Shown: positions 1-8,532 of the stretch, piece after piece
Numbering within the stretch: the stretch's first letter is position 1
How the letters are laid out: each line of letters begins with the position of its first letter
Source: Paralcaligenes ureilyticus
GTDB taxonomy: Bacteria; Pseudomonadota; Gammaproteobacteria; Burkholderiales; Burkholderiaceae_B
DNA length: 64,000 nt
Assembly (NCBI RefSeq): GCF_004346225.1
Contig: NZ_SMAJ01000004.1
Location: 186,001 to 250,000 of the forward strand
Direction of reading: 5' to 3'
Notes under the pieces: model-generated
Database searches by the model: none
What the model was told of the DNA's origin: nothing
What the model saw: the letters and a program-made list of their open reading frames with translations, nothing else
Position numbers and translations under genes: made by a program

Positions 1-1
1 C

Positions 2-514
2 GGCCAGAAAGCGCCGCAGCTCAGCGATTCCGCCGTGTCCTGGGTCATGATAGGGCATCTGCAAACCAACAAAGCCAAAGAAGCCGCGCGGTTCGTGGAC
101 GAAGTGCAGTCGCTCGACCGTCTATCGCTGGCGCGCGCGCTGGAGCAGCGGCTGCAGCTTGAAGGCCGGGCCATCGACGTGCTGGTGCAGATCAAAACCT
201 CCACCGAGCCCAGCAAATTCGGCCTGGAGCCCACCGAATTGCCAGGGTTTTTAAAAGAACTGGCGGCGTTCGACTGCCTGCGCGTCAAAGGTTTGATGAC
301 GCTGGCCGTCAATTCCCCCGACCAAGCCGCGGTGCGGGCGTGCTTTTCCAGCCTGCGTCTGTGGCGCGACCGGATGCGGGCCGAGGGCGCGCAAGACCTG
401 ACCCGCCTGTCCATGGGCATGAGCGGCGATTTCGAATGGGCCATAGCAGAAGGCTCAACCGAAATCCGCGTCGGCTCCGCCATTTTCGGCCAGCGCAATT
501 ATGCGGACGCGTAA
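2..514 (+). CDS. YggS/PROSC-family PLP-binding protein (5'-truncated)
   Basis: The reading frame is open from the window edge, so the N-terminus, including the PLP lysine, is missing. What remains is the C-terminal part of a YggS-type alanine-racemase-like TIM barrel. Visible motifs are IGHLQTNKAK near the start, KGLMTL in the middle, and the family-typical LSMGMSGDFE and GSTEIRVGSAIFG near the C-terminus, which bind the PLP phosphate. Known members are monomeric cytoplasmic proteins that keep free PLP levels in balance and have no established catalytic activity. The stop lies 8 nt from the convergent stop of the Crp/Fnr gene. Family assignment is secure. Confidence 0.93.
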   Translation, partial: GQKAPQLSDSAVSWVMIGHLQTNKAKEAARFVDEVQSLDRLSLARALEQRLQLEGRAIDVLVQIKTSTEPSKFGLEPTELPGFLKELAAFDCLRVKGLMTLAVNSPDQAAVRACFSSLRLWRDRMRAEGAQDLTRLSMGMSGDFEWAIAEGSTEIRVGSAIFGQRNYADA

Positions 515-522
515 TACCCCAC

Positions 523-1197
523 CTACATCCCATACTGCTTCAACCCCTCCAGGCTTAAAACCTGCACCGCCCCGTACTCGATGCGCAGCAATTCTGCGGC
601 CTCCAGAACACGCATCGCCTGGTTGGTGCGCTGGCGCGAAATCCTGGCCAGGTAGCCGACTTCCTCTTGCGTAATATTCAGGCGCATCCCCTGGCCCGGA
701 TACAGCAAAGGATTGAATAGCTCCGCCAGGCAGCGCGCCACCCGCGCATCGGGCGCCAGCAGCCGGTCGTACTCCGCCTTCCCTATAAACTGAGCCACCC
801 GCTCGTTAAGCTGGTGCAGCAAATAGCGGTTAAACGGAATACTGTTATCCAGCAGCCAATCGAAGCACGCCGCCGGCAGGCGTGCGATGGTGCAATCGCG
901 CAGCGCCACCACATCGTATTTGCGTGCCTCGCGCTTAAGCAGCGACCCTTCACCGATCCAGCCCCCGGCGGGCACGCCGGTCAAAGAAGCCATTTTGCCG
1001 TCGGAATTGCCCACCGACACCTTGATCAGGCCATCCAGAACGCCTATCCACGCGTACGCCATCTCGCCCTTGCGCTCGATCATGGCGCCGGCCGAGAAAT
1101 GAACCACCGATATATCGCGCAAGACCCGCGCTTGCTGCACGTCTGTTAGCAAGGCGTACCACGCCGCCGCATTTTGCAAGGATTCTTTGAGTTGCAT
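523..1197 (-). CDS. Crp/Fnr-family transcriptional regulator
   Basis: 224 residues, the usual length for the family. The N-terminal half is a cNMP-type beta-barrel sensor (FSAGAMIERKGEMAYAW then GWIGEGSLL). The C-terminal half is a winged helix-turn-helix (NITQEEVGYLARISRQRTNQAM, recognition helix around SRQRTNQAM). No Fnr-type cysteine cluster is seen at the N-terminus, so an Fe-S cofactor is unlikely; the ligand is unknown. The gene is divergent from the CoA-ligase/ABC-transporter operon and shares its upstream region with a Crp-type palindrome. I infer that it controls that operon and perhaps itself. Confidence 0.9.
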   Translation of the reverse strand: MQLKESLQNAAAWYALLTDVQQARVLRDISVVHFSAGAMIERKGEMAYAWIGVLDGLIKVSVGNSDGKMASLTGVPAGGWIGEGSLLKREARKYDVVALRDCTIARLPAACFDWLLDNSIPFNRYLLHQLNERVAQFIGKAEYDRLLAPDARVARCLAELFNPLLYPGQGMRLNITQEEVGYLARISRQRTNQAMRVLEAAELLRIEYGAVQVLSLEGLKQYGM

Positions 1198-1224
1198 GGG
1201 TGTTTACCCTAGGAAATGCATGAA

Positions 1225-1240
1225 TGTCGTATCCGCGACA
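1225..1240. promoter_or_regulatory. Crp/Fnr-type operator, TGTCG-N6-CGACA
   Basis: A perfect 5-6-5 inverted repeat lies 28 bp upstream of the regulator start and 124 bp upstream of the ligase start. Spacing and symmetry fit the Crp/Fnr superfamily (Crp itself prefers TGTGA-N6-TCACA). It is the only such palindrome I noticed in the divergent gap. Binding by the adjacent regulator is inference. Confidence 0.55.
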
Positions 1241-1304
1241 GTTGTCTGTAGGCCAAGCTTATACCTTTACATCCAATCGCATAAGAATTAAACCAGTCAA
1301 ACGC

Positions 1305-1342
1305 CCGAGGCCGCCTTGATTTCAACACTCAAGAGGCCTCGG
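1305..1342 (+). promoter_or_regulatory. Long hairpin in the leader of the ligase/ABC operon
   Basis: The arms at 1305-1319 and 1329-1342 pair over eight consecutive bases (CCGAGGCC with GGCCTCGG) and then again over CTTGA/TCAAG above a small internal mismatch; the loop is 9 nt. The hairpin ends about 10 nt before the Shine-Dalgarno AAGGAG at 1353-1358. No T-run follows, so it is not an intrinsic terminator. It may protect the mRNA 5' end or modulate ribosome access. Confidence 0.45.
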
Positions 1343-1363
1343 AGGCCGACTGAAGGAGACATC

Positions 1364-3340
1364 GTGGCGCAAGATTCACCTACGGCCCAACACAGCAAGC
1401 TGCCCGATACTTTTCCGGCGCTGGTGATGCATCACGCACGCGTGCGCGGCCGGCGGCCTGCCCTGCGCGAAAAAGATCTGGGAATATGGCAAACCCTAAG
1501 CTGGAGCGAACTGGCGCAGCAAGTGCGTGAACTGGCCAACGGTTTGGCCGCCCTGCAGGTCCAGCCAGGTCAGCATGTGGCGATTGTAGGTGAGAATCGG
1601 CCGCGTTTATACCTGGCGATGATGGCGGCGCAGGCCGTGGGCGCCATCCCCGTGCCCCTGTACCAGGATGCCGTCGCGCAAGAAATGTTGTACGTCATGC
1701 AGGATGCGGGCGTGCGCGTGGCCGTTGTCGAAGACCAGGAACAGGTCGACAAAATGCTCGAAATTGCCGAGCAGTGCCCCGCGCTGCAGCATATTGTGTA
1801 CGACGACCCGCGGGGCTTGCGCAATTATCTTCACCCGCAACTTCTGGCGTTTGACGATGTGTTGAACCGGGGGCGCAATTTTGAGCAACAGCACCCTGAT
1901 TTTGTGGACGCCGCGATGGCGGCTATCGACCCGCACGATCCGGCGGCCATGTTCTACACCTCGGGCACCACCGGCAAGGCCAAAGGCGTGGTGCTCACCC
2001 ACCACGCGCTTATCGATCGCGCCCGCGCCATCCAGGAGATGGAAAAACTCACCGACGAGGAAGACGTGCTGGCCTACCTGCCGCCGGCCTGGATCGGCCA
2101 GAACATGTTTTCGTATACGCAGTTCCTGGTGACCGGGTTTACGGTCAACCATCCTGAATCCCCCGAAACCGTTTCCATTGATATGCACGATATCGGGCCC
2201 ACCTATTATTTCGCCCCCCCGCGCGTGCTCGAAGGCCTGCTTACCCATGTCACCATTCGCATGGAAGACGCCAGCTCGGTAAAGCGCAAGTTGTACAAAA
2301 CCTGCATGGCGCTCGCCCGGCGGGTGGGTGTGCGCATTCTCGCCCGGGACACGACCGTGGGCTTTTGGGATCGCATCAAGTACCAGATCGGCAACCTGCT
2401 GGTGTATGGGCCCTTGCGCAATACCCTGGGCATGAGCCGGGTGCGCGTGGCCTATACCGCAGGCGAAGCCATCGGCCCCGACCTGTTCATATTTTTCCGG
2501 TCCATAGGCATCAATCTGAAGCAGCTATATGGGTCGACCGAAACCTCGGTGTTTGTCTGTGTGCAGGCCGACGGCCAGGTGCGCTCCGATACGGTTGGGC
2601 CGCCGGTCGACGGGGTGGAAATCCGCGTGGCCGAAAACGGCGAAATCCAACTTAAAAGCCCGGGCCTTTTCAAAGAGTATTACCGCAATCCTCAGGCCAC
2701 GGCCGAAGCCTACACCGACGACGGCTGGTATCACACGGGCGACGCGGGGTATCTGGATACCGATGGCCAGTTAAAAATTATCGATCGCGCGCGCGACGTG
2801 GGCCGGCTGGCCGATGGCAGCCTGTTTGCGCCCAAGTACATCGAAAACAAGCTGAAGTTTTTTCCGTTCATTAAAGAAGTGGTGGCGTTTGGCGCCGATA
2901 GGCCCGAGGTCTGCGCGTTTATCAATATCGATCTGGAAGCCGTCGGTAACTGGGCCGAACGCCGCGGCCTGCCTTATGCCGGCTACACCGACCTGGCGGC
3001 CAAGCCGGACGTCCGTGAAATGATCAAAAGCTGCGTCGACGAGGTCAATGCCGACCTGGCCACCGATCCCAAACTGTGCGGCTCGCAAGTGGCGCGGTTT
3101 CTGATTTTGCATAAAGAGCTCGACCCGGATGACGATGAACTGACCCGCACGCGCAAGGTGCGCCGCGGCTTTATCGCCCAGAAATACGCGCCGCTGGTCG
3201 AGGCGCTGTTCGAAGGCAAGACTCATCAGTTCATCGAAACCGAAGTCAAGTTCGAAGATGGGCGCACGGGCCAGATTTCGGCCGACCTGGTCATTACCTC
3301 GGCCCGGGTGTTCCCCGGCAACATCAAAAAGGCTGCGTAA
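1364..3340 (+). CDS. AMP-dependent acyl-CoA synthetase (FadD15-like)
   Basis: Activates a carboxylic acid through an acyl-adenylate to its CoA thioester. ANL-superfamily motifs in order are the P-loop YTSGTTGKAKGV, the substrate/ATP motif YGSTETS, and the hinge YHTGDAGYLDTDGQLKIIDRARD. The length of 658 residues matches long-chain/FAA1-type synthetases rather than short acetyl-CoA ligases. GTG at 1364 is preferred over an upstream TTG at 1316, because AAGGAG precedes it by 5 nt and the upstream start lies inside the leader hairpin. It is the first gene of a tight operon with a Liv-type transporter, which suggests it activates the imported acid. The substrate cannot be read from the sequence. 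Confidence 0.9.
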   Translation: MAQDSPTAQHSKLPDTFPALVMHHARVRGRRPALREKDLGIWQTLSWSELAQQVRELANGLAALQVQPGQHVAIVGENRPRLYLAMMAAQAVGAIPVPLYQDAVAQEMLYVMQDAGVRVAVVEDQEQVDKMLEIAEQCPALQHIVYDDPRGLRNYLHPQLLAFDDVLNRGRNFEQQHPDFVDAAMAAIDPHDPAAMFYTSGTTGKAKGVVLTHHALIDRARAIQEMEKLTDEEDVLAYLPPAWIGQNMFSYTQFLVTGFTVNHPESPETVSIDMHDIGPTYYFAPPRVLEGLLTHVTIRMEDASSVKRKLYKTCMALARRVGVRILARDTTVGFWDRIKYQIGNLLVYGPLRNTLGMSRVRVAYTAGEAIGPDLFIFFRSIGINLKQLYGSTETSVFVCVQADGQVRSDTVGPPVDGVEIRVAENGEIQLKSPGLFKEYYRNPQATAEAYTDDGWYHTGDAGYLDTDGQLKIIDRARDVGRLADGSLFAPKYIENKLKFFPFIKEVVAFGADRPEVCAFINIDLEAVGNWAERRGLPYAGYTDLAAKPDVREMIKSCVDEVNADLATDPKLCGSQVARFLILHKELDPDDDELTRTRKVRRGFIAQKYAPLVEALFEGKTHQFIETEVKFEDGRTGQISADLVITSARVFPGNIKKAA

Positions 3341-3341
3341 C

Positions 3342-4139
3342 ATGACTCAGGCAGCTCGCGACCAGCGAATAGGCGCAACGATTCTGGAACTGCACAATAT
3401 TTCGCTTGCGTTTGGCGGGGTGAAGGCTTTAAGCGACATTTCCTTTGACGTTAAAGAACACGAAATCCGCGCCATCATCGGCCCCAACGGCGCCGGCAAA
3501 AGCTCGATGCTGAATGTGATTAACGGCGTGTACACGCCGCAGCATGGCGACATTACGCTCGATGGCGTGCGTTTCAACAAAATGAACTCGCGCCGCGCCG
3601 CCGAGATGGGCATCGCCCGCACCTTTCAGAACCTGGCCCTGTTCAAGGGCATGAGCGTGCTGGACAACATCATGACGGGGCGCAACCTGCACATGAAAAG
3701 CGGCCTGCTGGCGCAGGCTTTTCGCCTGGGTTCGGCCGTGCGCGAAGAGATCGCCAACCGCGAGTTTGTGGAAAACATCATCGACTTCCTGGAAATCCAG
3801 GCGCATCGCAAGACGCCGGTGGGGCGCCTGCCTTATGGATTGCAAAAGCGGGTCGACCTGGGGCGCGCGCTGGCCATGGAGCCGCGCATGCTGTTGCTCG
3901 ATGAGCCCATGGCGGGTATGAATATCGAAGAGAAGCAGGACATGAGCCGCTTCATCCTCGATGTCAACGAGGAATTCGGCAGCACCATTGTTCTGATCGA
4001 GCACGACATGAGCGTGGTGATGGATATTTCCGATCGTGTAGTGGTGCTGGATTACGGCCGAAAAATTGGCGACGGCGAGCCCGACGCCGTCCGTTCCAAC
4101 CCCGATGTCATACGCGCCTATTTAGGCGCGGGCCACTAA
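3342..4139 (+). CDS. Branched-chain-type ABC transporter ATPase (LivG-like)
   Basis: 265 residues from ATG 3342, one base after the synthetase stop. Walker A GPNGAGKSS, ABC signature region LPYGLQKRVDLGRAL and Walker B MLLLDEP are all intact, followed by the switch histidine in LIEHDMSVV. LivG-type features are the LAFGGVKALSDISF start and the C-terminal segment. It powers uptake with the second ATPase further down the operon. An upstream start at 3258 would overlap the synthetase by more than 80 nt and is not needed. Confidence 0.93.
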   Translation: MTQAARDQRIGATILELHNISLAFGGVKALSDISFDVKEHEIRAIIGPNGAGKSSMLNVINGVYTPQHGDITLDGVRFNKMNSRRAAEMGIARTFQNLALFKGMSVLDNIMTGRNLHMKSGLLAQAFRLGSAVREEIANREFVENIIDFLEIQAHRKTPVGRLPYGLQKRVDLGRALAMEPRMLLLDEPMAGMNIEEKQDMSRFILDVNEEFGSTIVLIEHDMSVVMDISDRVVVLDYGRKIGDGEPDAVRSNPDVIRAYLGAGH

Positions 4140-4156
4140 CCCAACGGATAACAATA

Positions 4157-5086
4157 ATGGCATTTTTCCTGGAAACGGTGTTTGGCGGCTTGATGTCCGG
4201 CATGATGTATTCGCTGGTGGCGCTGGGTTTTGTGCTGATTTTCAAGGCGTCGGGCGTTTTCAATTTTGCCCAGGGCGCGATGGTGCTGGTGGCCGCCTTG
4301 TCGATGGCGCGCTTTGCCGAGTGGCTGCCCAAATGGTTTGGCTTTCATAACCTGCTGCTGGCCAATGTTCTGGCTTTTGCCATCAGCGCGGTGTTGATGT
4401 GGGCCATGGCGGTCGTGATCGAACGCTGGGTGTTGCGGCACCTGGTCAATCAGGAAGCCACGACGCTGCTGATGGCCACGCTGGGCATCAGTTATTTCAT
4501 GGACGGCCTGGGCCAGATCGTGTTTGGCAGCACGGTGTATTCCATTGATGTGGGCATGCCCAAGGATCCGGCCTTTATTCTTAACTCCGTCTTCGAAGGC
4601 GGGATTCTGATCAGCATTGAAGACTTGACGGCCGCCGCGGTGGCGGCCTTGCTGGTGGCGGCGCTGGCGTTCTTTTTCCAATACACCTCCACCGGACGCG
4701 CCTTGCGCGCCGTGGCCGACGACCACCAGGCGGCGCAGTCGATCGGCATTCCGCTCAACCGCATCTGGATCATCGTCTGGACCGTGGCGGGGCTGGTGGC
4801 CTTGGTCACGGGCGTGATCTGGGGTTCGAAATTCGGCGTGCAATTTTCGCTTTCCGTGGCGGCCTTGCGCGCCTTGCCGGTCGTGATTCTGGGAGGGCTC
4901 ACCTCCATTCCCGGGGCGATCATCGGCGGGCTGATTATCGGTGTAGGAGAGAAATTATCCGAGGTCTATCTGGGGCCGTTTGTGGGTGGCGGTATTGAAA
5001 TCTGGTTTGCATATGTACTGGCCCTGGTCTTCCTGCTCTTTCGCCCGCAAGGTTTGTTCGGCGAGAAAATCATCGACCGCGTTTGA
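4157..5086 (+). CDS. Branched-chain-type ABC transporter permease (LivH-like)
   Basis: 309 residues of mostly hydrophobic sequence with about eight predicted membrane segments. The LivH signature region GLMSGMMYSLVALGFVLIFKASG is near the N-terminus, and ALRALPVVILGGLTSIPGAIIGG, the loop that contacts the ATPase, is near the C-terminus. It forms the inner-membrane channel together with the LivM-like protein encoded next. It sits 17 nt after livG. The upstream GGATAAC is only a weak ribosome site, and the same weak motif precedes the LivM gene. Confidence 0.92.
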   Translation: MAFFLETVFGGLMSGMMYSLVALGFVLIFKASGVFNFAQGAMVLVAALSMARFAEWLPKWFGFHNLLLANVLAFAISAVLMWAMAVVIERWVLRHLVNQEATTLLMATLGISYFMDGLGQIVFGSTVYSIDVGMPKDPAFILNSVFEGGILISIEDLTAAAVAALLVAALAFFFQYTSTGRALRAVADDHQAAQSIGIPLNRIWIIVWTVAGLVALVTGVIWGSKFGVQFSLSVAALRALPVVILGGLTSIPGAIIGGLIIGVGEKLSEVYLGPFVGGGIEIWFAYVLALVFLLFRPQGLFGEKIIDRV

Positions 5087-5114
5087 TGCTGTCAATCACC
5101 ACGGATAACTAATT

Positions 5115-6179
5115 ATGTTTTATCGCGAAAATGGCCAGTTCAAAAGCAGTTATCGCGCTGACCAGCAGATATTTCCCATTCGCCAGGACCGCATCTTCAT
5201 CGCCGGCCTGCTGGCCGTGGCCTTTATCGCGATTCCGCTGCTGGCTTCCAGCTACTTTTTGCAGGCCATTCTTACGCCGTTCCTGATTTTGTCGCTGGCC
5301 TGCGTGGGCTTGAATATTCTGGTGGGCTATTGCGGCCAGATTTCGATGGGCTCGGGCGCGTTCATGGCCGTGGGTGCCTATGCGGCCTGGAACTTCGGGG
5401 TGCGCAATCCGGGCATGCCGCTGGTCGCGCAGATTTTGCTGGGCGGCGTATTTGCCACGCTGGTGGGCATTGTGTTCGGCATTCCCAGCTTGCGCATACG
5501 CGGGCTTTATCTGGCCGTGACCACCTTGGCCGCGCAGTTTTTTTCCGACTGGGCGTTTTTGCGGATCCCCTACCTGACCGACTATTCGTCTTCGGGCAAT
5601 GTATCGGTTCCCGCGCTGACGGCCTTTGGCTTGCCCATTCAGACCCCGCTTCAAAAATACCTGTTCGTGCTGATCTTCGCCGTCGTGTTTGCGCTGCTGG
5701 CCAAGAACCTGGTGCGCGGCGCCATCGGCCGTCAATGGATGGCGATTCGCGATATGGACGTGGCCGCCTCGGTCATAGGCATACGTCCGGTGTACGCCAA
5801 GCTCACGGCGTTCGCTATCAGCTCGTTCATCATCGGCGTGTCGGGCGCGCTGTGGGCCTATGTACACCTGGGTTCGTGGGAGCCTTTGGCTTTTGACCTG
5901 AATCGCTCATTCCAGCTGTTGTTCATGGTGATTATCGGCGGGCTGGGTTCGATTCTGGGGAGCTTTTTCGGGGCCGCCTTTATTGTGCTGGTGCCCATTG
6001 CGCTAACCAATGTGCCGGGCTGGTTCGACCTGCCCCTGGCCGTCGACACCGCCGCCCATATCGAGCACATGGTGTTTGGCGCACTGATTGTGTTTTTCTT
6101 GATAGCCGAGCCGCACGGCCTGGCACGGCTATGGAGCATAGGCAAGGAGAAGCTGCGGATATGGCCGTTCCCGCATTGA
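5115..6179 (+). CDS. Branched-chain-type ABC transporter permease (LivM-like)
   Basis: 354 residues with roughly ten hydrophobic segments. LivM hallmarks are LACVGLNILVGYCGQISMGSGAFMAVGAY in the first half and the EAA-like loop MAIRDMDVAASVIGIRPVYAKLTAF in the second. It pairs with the LivH-like permease to form the transmembrane path. The soluble N-terminal extension of about 25 residues is typical. It lies between livH and the binding-protein gene in the usual Liv order. Confidence 0.92.
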   Translation: MFYRENGQFKSSYRADQQIFPIRQDRIFIAGLLAVAFIAIPLLASSYFLQAILTPFLILSLACVGLNILVGYCGQISMGSGAFMAVGAYAAWNFGVRNPGMPLVAQILLGGVFATLVGIVFGIPSLRIRGLYLAVTTLAAQFFSDWAFLRIPYLTDYSSSGNVSVPALTAFGLPIQTPLQKYLFVLIFAVVFALLAKNLVRGAIGRQWMAIRDMDVAASVIGIRPVYAKLTAFAISSFIIGVSGALWAYVHLGSWEPLAFDLNRSFQLLFMVIIGGLGSILGSFFGAAFIVLVPIALTNVPGWFDLPLAVDTAAHIEHMVFGALIVFFLIAEPHGLARLWSIGKEKLRIWPFPH

Positions 6180-6297
6180 TGTTGTTGGTTTTTTAAAAAG
6201 CGATTGCAACGCTTAACTTTAACGCCGGCCTGGGCTCGTTCGGGCCGAGGCCGGCGCAATACACGGTGCTTAGCAACACCACACGGAGGACTTGGAG

Positions 6298-7623
6298 ATG
6301 AAACACACTTTCAAATTGACAGCTGCCCTGTTTGTTGTAGCAGGCACCCTGGGCGCGATGGCCGCGCCCGCCACGGCAGCGGAGGATCAGTTTATTCCCT
6401 TGCTGGCGTATCGCACCGGCTCGTTTGCGCCGCTGGGCATTCCCTGGGCCGATGGCAAAATGGATTACCTTAAACTCGTCAACGCGCGCGATGGCGGCGT
6501 CAATGGCGTCAAGCTCAGCTACGAAGAGTGCGAAACCGGCTACGCCACCGACAAGGGCGTGGAGTGCTACGAGCGCCTGAAAGCCAAGAACGGCGGGGCG
6601 TCTGGGTTCGATCCGCAATCCACCGGCATTACCTTTGCCATTACCGATAAGGCCATCCTGGATAAGGTCTCGGTCGAAACGGTGGGCTACGGCCTGTCGC
6701 AATCGGCCGATGGCTCGGTATTCATGTGGAACTTCCCCTTGCTGGGCACCTACTGGACCGCCGCCGATACGATGATCCAGGATATTGCCAAAAAGCTGGG
6801 CGGCGAGGCCAAGCTGAAGGGCAAGAAAATTGCGCTGGTCTATCATGACTCGCCGTTCGGCAAAGAGCCCATTCCCTTGCTGGAAGCCCGCGCCAAAGCC
6901 GATGGCTTCGAACTGCAGCTTTATCCCGTCACGGCGCCCGGCGTGGAGCAAAAATCCACCTGGCTGCAAATCCGCCAGAAGCGCCCTGATTTTGTGCTGC
7001 TCTGGAGCGCCGGCATCATGACGCCCACAGCTATTCGCGAAGCGCAGGGCATCGGCTATCCGCGCGACAAAATGTACGCCATCTGGTGGGCAGGCTCTGA
7101 AAACGATGTCCAGGATCTGGGCGAGGTCGCCAAGGGCTATAACGCGGTCACGATTCAAAACAGCGCCGAGCGCGGGAAAGTACACCAGGATATTAAAAAA
7201 TATCTGTACGACAAAGGCCAGGGCACCGATACCGACGGCAAGTATTTCGGGACCATCAGCTACACACGCGGCCTGATGATTTCCATGCTGCAAGTCGAGG
7301 CGATTCGCGCGGCTCAGGAAAAATACGGCAAGGGCCAGCACATGACGCCCGAGCAGGTCCGGTGGGGCTTCGAGCATCTGAACCTGACGCAAGACCGCTT
7401 GAATGAGTTGGGCTTCGGCGAAATCATGAAGCCGGTCAAAACCTCGTGCAACGACCATATGGGCACAGACTGGGCTCGCGTCATCCAGTGGGACGGCAAG
7501 AAGTTCAAGGTGGTGTCGGACTGGTATCAATCCGACAAGAAATTTGTCGGTCCGCTGGTCAAGGAAATGGCGGCCAAGTACGCCAAGCAGAAGAACATCA
7601 CGCCTCGCGTCTGCAAGGATTGA
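6298..7623 (+). CDS. ABC transporter substrate-binding protein (LivK/Peripla_BP_6-like)
   Basis: 441 residues from ATG 6298, preceded by GGAGG at 6285-6289. It begins with a Sec signal peptide ending near APATAAED, so the mature protein is periplasmic. The mature part has the two-lobed type I fold of amino-acid and aromatic-acid binding proteins, with segments such as KIALVYHDSPFGKEP and YAIWWAGSENDV. At over 400 residues it is longer than true LivK (about 345) and resembles binding proteins for organic acids. Flanking CoA ligases support a carboxylate ligand, but the exact ligand is unknown. Confidence 0.9.
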   Translation: MKHTFKLTAALFVVAGTLGAMAAPATAAEDQFIPLLAYRTGSFAPLGIPWADGKMDYLKLVNARDGGVNGVKLSYEECETGYATDKGVECYERLKAKNGGASGFDPQSTGITFAITDKAILDKVSVETVGYGLSQSADGSVFMWNFPLLGTYWTAADTMIQDIAKKLGGEAKLKGKKIALVYHDSPFGKEPIPLLEARAKADGFELQLYPVTAPGVEQKSTWLQIRQKRPDFVLLWSAGIMTPTAIREAQGIGYPRDKMYAIWWAGSENDVQDLGEVAKGYNAVTIQNSAERGKVHQDIKKYLYDKGQGTDTDGKYFGTISYTRGLMISMLQVEAIRAAQEKYGKGQHMTPEQVRWGFEHLNLTQDRLNELGFGEIMKPVKTSCNDHMGTDWARVIQWDGKKFKVVSDWYQSDKKFVGPLVKEMAAKYAKQKNITPRVCKD

Positions 7624-7687
7624 TGTGTGTCGCCCGCCTGCCGCCTGTGTGGGGCGGGCGGGTTCAATCGACGGCATGAGGTTTTTT

Positions 7688-8518
7688 ATGAATGCAACAG
7701 TGGATACGGCTGCGCCCAACATCCTGCTTAACGTCAATGGCATCGAGGTTATCTACAACCACGTGATCCTGGTGTTGAAGGGTGTGTCGTTGTGCGTGCC
7801 GCAAGGCAAGATCGTGGCCTTGCTGGGCGCCAACGGCGCGGGCAAAACCACCACTTTGCGAGCGATTTCAAACCTGCTCAAGGCCGAACGCGGCGACGTG
7901 ACCAAGGGCAGCATCGATTATCGCGGCGAGCGCATCGAGCGCCTGACGCCGTCCGACCTGGTGCGCCGCGGCGTGGTCCAGGTGATGGAGGGCCGGCATT
8001 GCTTCGCGCACCTGACCATCGAAGAGAACCTGCTTACCGGCGCCTATACCCGCGCGATTTCACGCGGTGAGTTAAGCGCGGCGCTGGAACGCGTGTACCA
8101 GTATTTTCCAAGGTTGAAGCAACGGCGCGGCAGCCAGGCCGGCTACACCTCGGGGGGCGAGCAGCAGATGGCCGCGATTGGGCGCGCCTTGATGGCCAAC
8201 CCCACCATGATTCTGCTCGACGAGCCGTCCATGGGCCTGGCTCCGCAAATCGTGGAAGAGATTTTCGAAATTGTGCGCGGGCTGAATGAACGGGAAGGCG
8301 TGAGCTTTTTGCTGGCCGAGCAAAACACCAGTATTGCCTTGCGCTACGCCGATTATGGTTACATTTTGGAGAGCGGCCGCGTGATGATGGACGGCGCGGC
8401 GCAAGACCTGGCCGAAAACGAAGACGTAAAAGAATTCTATCTGGGCGTATCGAGCGGCGAACGCAAAAGCTTTCGCGACACGAAGTTTTATCGACGCCGC
8501 AAACGCTGGCTAGCCTGA
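7688..8518 (+). CDS. Branched-chain-type ABC transporter ATPase (LivF-like)
   Basis: 276 residues from ATG 7688, chosen because GAGG lies 6 nt upstream; ATG 7676 is an in-frame alternative. Walker A GANGAGKTTTLRAIS, signature YTSGGEQQMAAIGRAL and Walker B MILLDEPSMGL are intact, and AEQNTSIALRYADYGYILE is typical of LivF. A C-terminal tail of about 30 basic residues (RKSFRDTKFYRRRKRWL) extends beyond the usual LivF end. It is the second ATPase of the transporter heterodimer. Confidence 0.92.
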   Translation: MNATVDTAAPNILLNVNGIEVIYNHVILVLKGVSLCVPQGKIVALLGANGAGKTTTLRAISNLLKAERGDVTKGSIDYRGERIERLTPSDLVRRGVVQVMEGRHCFAHLTIEENLLTGAYTRAISRGELSAALERVYQYFPRLKQRRGSQAGYTSGGEQQMAAIGRALMANPTMILLDEPSMGLAPQIVEEIFEIVRGLNEREGVSFLLAEQNTSIALRYADYGYILESGRVMMDGAAQDLAENEDVKEFYLGVSSGERKSFRDTKFYRRRKRWLA

Positions 8519-8532
8519 TCGCAGGAGATACC

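Noticed and set aside
1305-1342. Intrinsic terminator before the synthetase gene
   Set aside because: The hairpin is strong, but no T-tract follows and the ribosome site comes right after, so a leader-structure role is more likely.
4136-5867. Long minus-strand frames opposite the permease genes
   Set aside because: They are His/Arg/Gln-rich translations typical of GC-rich antisense frames; the permeases on the plus strand are certain.
6193-7743. 516-codon open frame on the minus strand
   Set aside because: It is the antisense shadow of the intact binding-protein gene. It has no family motif, and the plus strand has a signal peptide, ribosome site and operon context.
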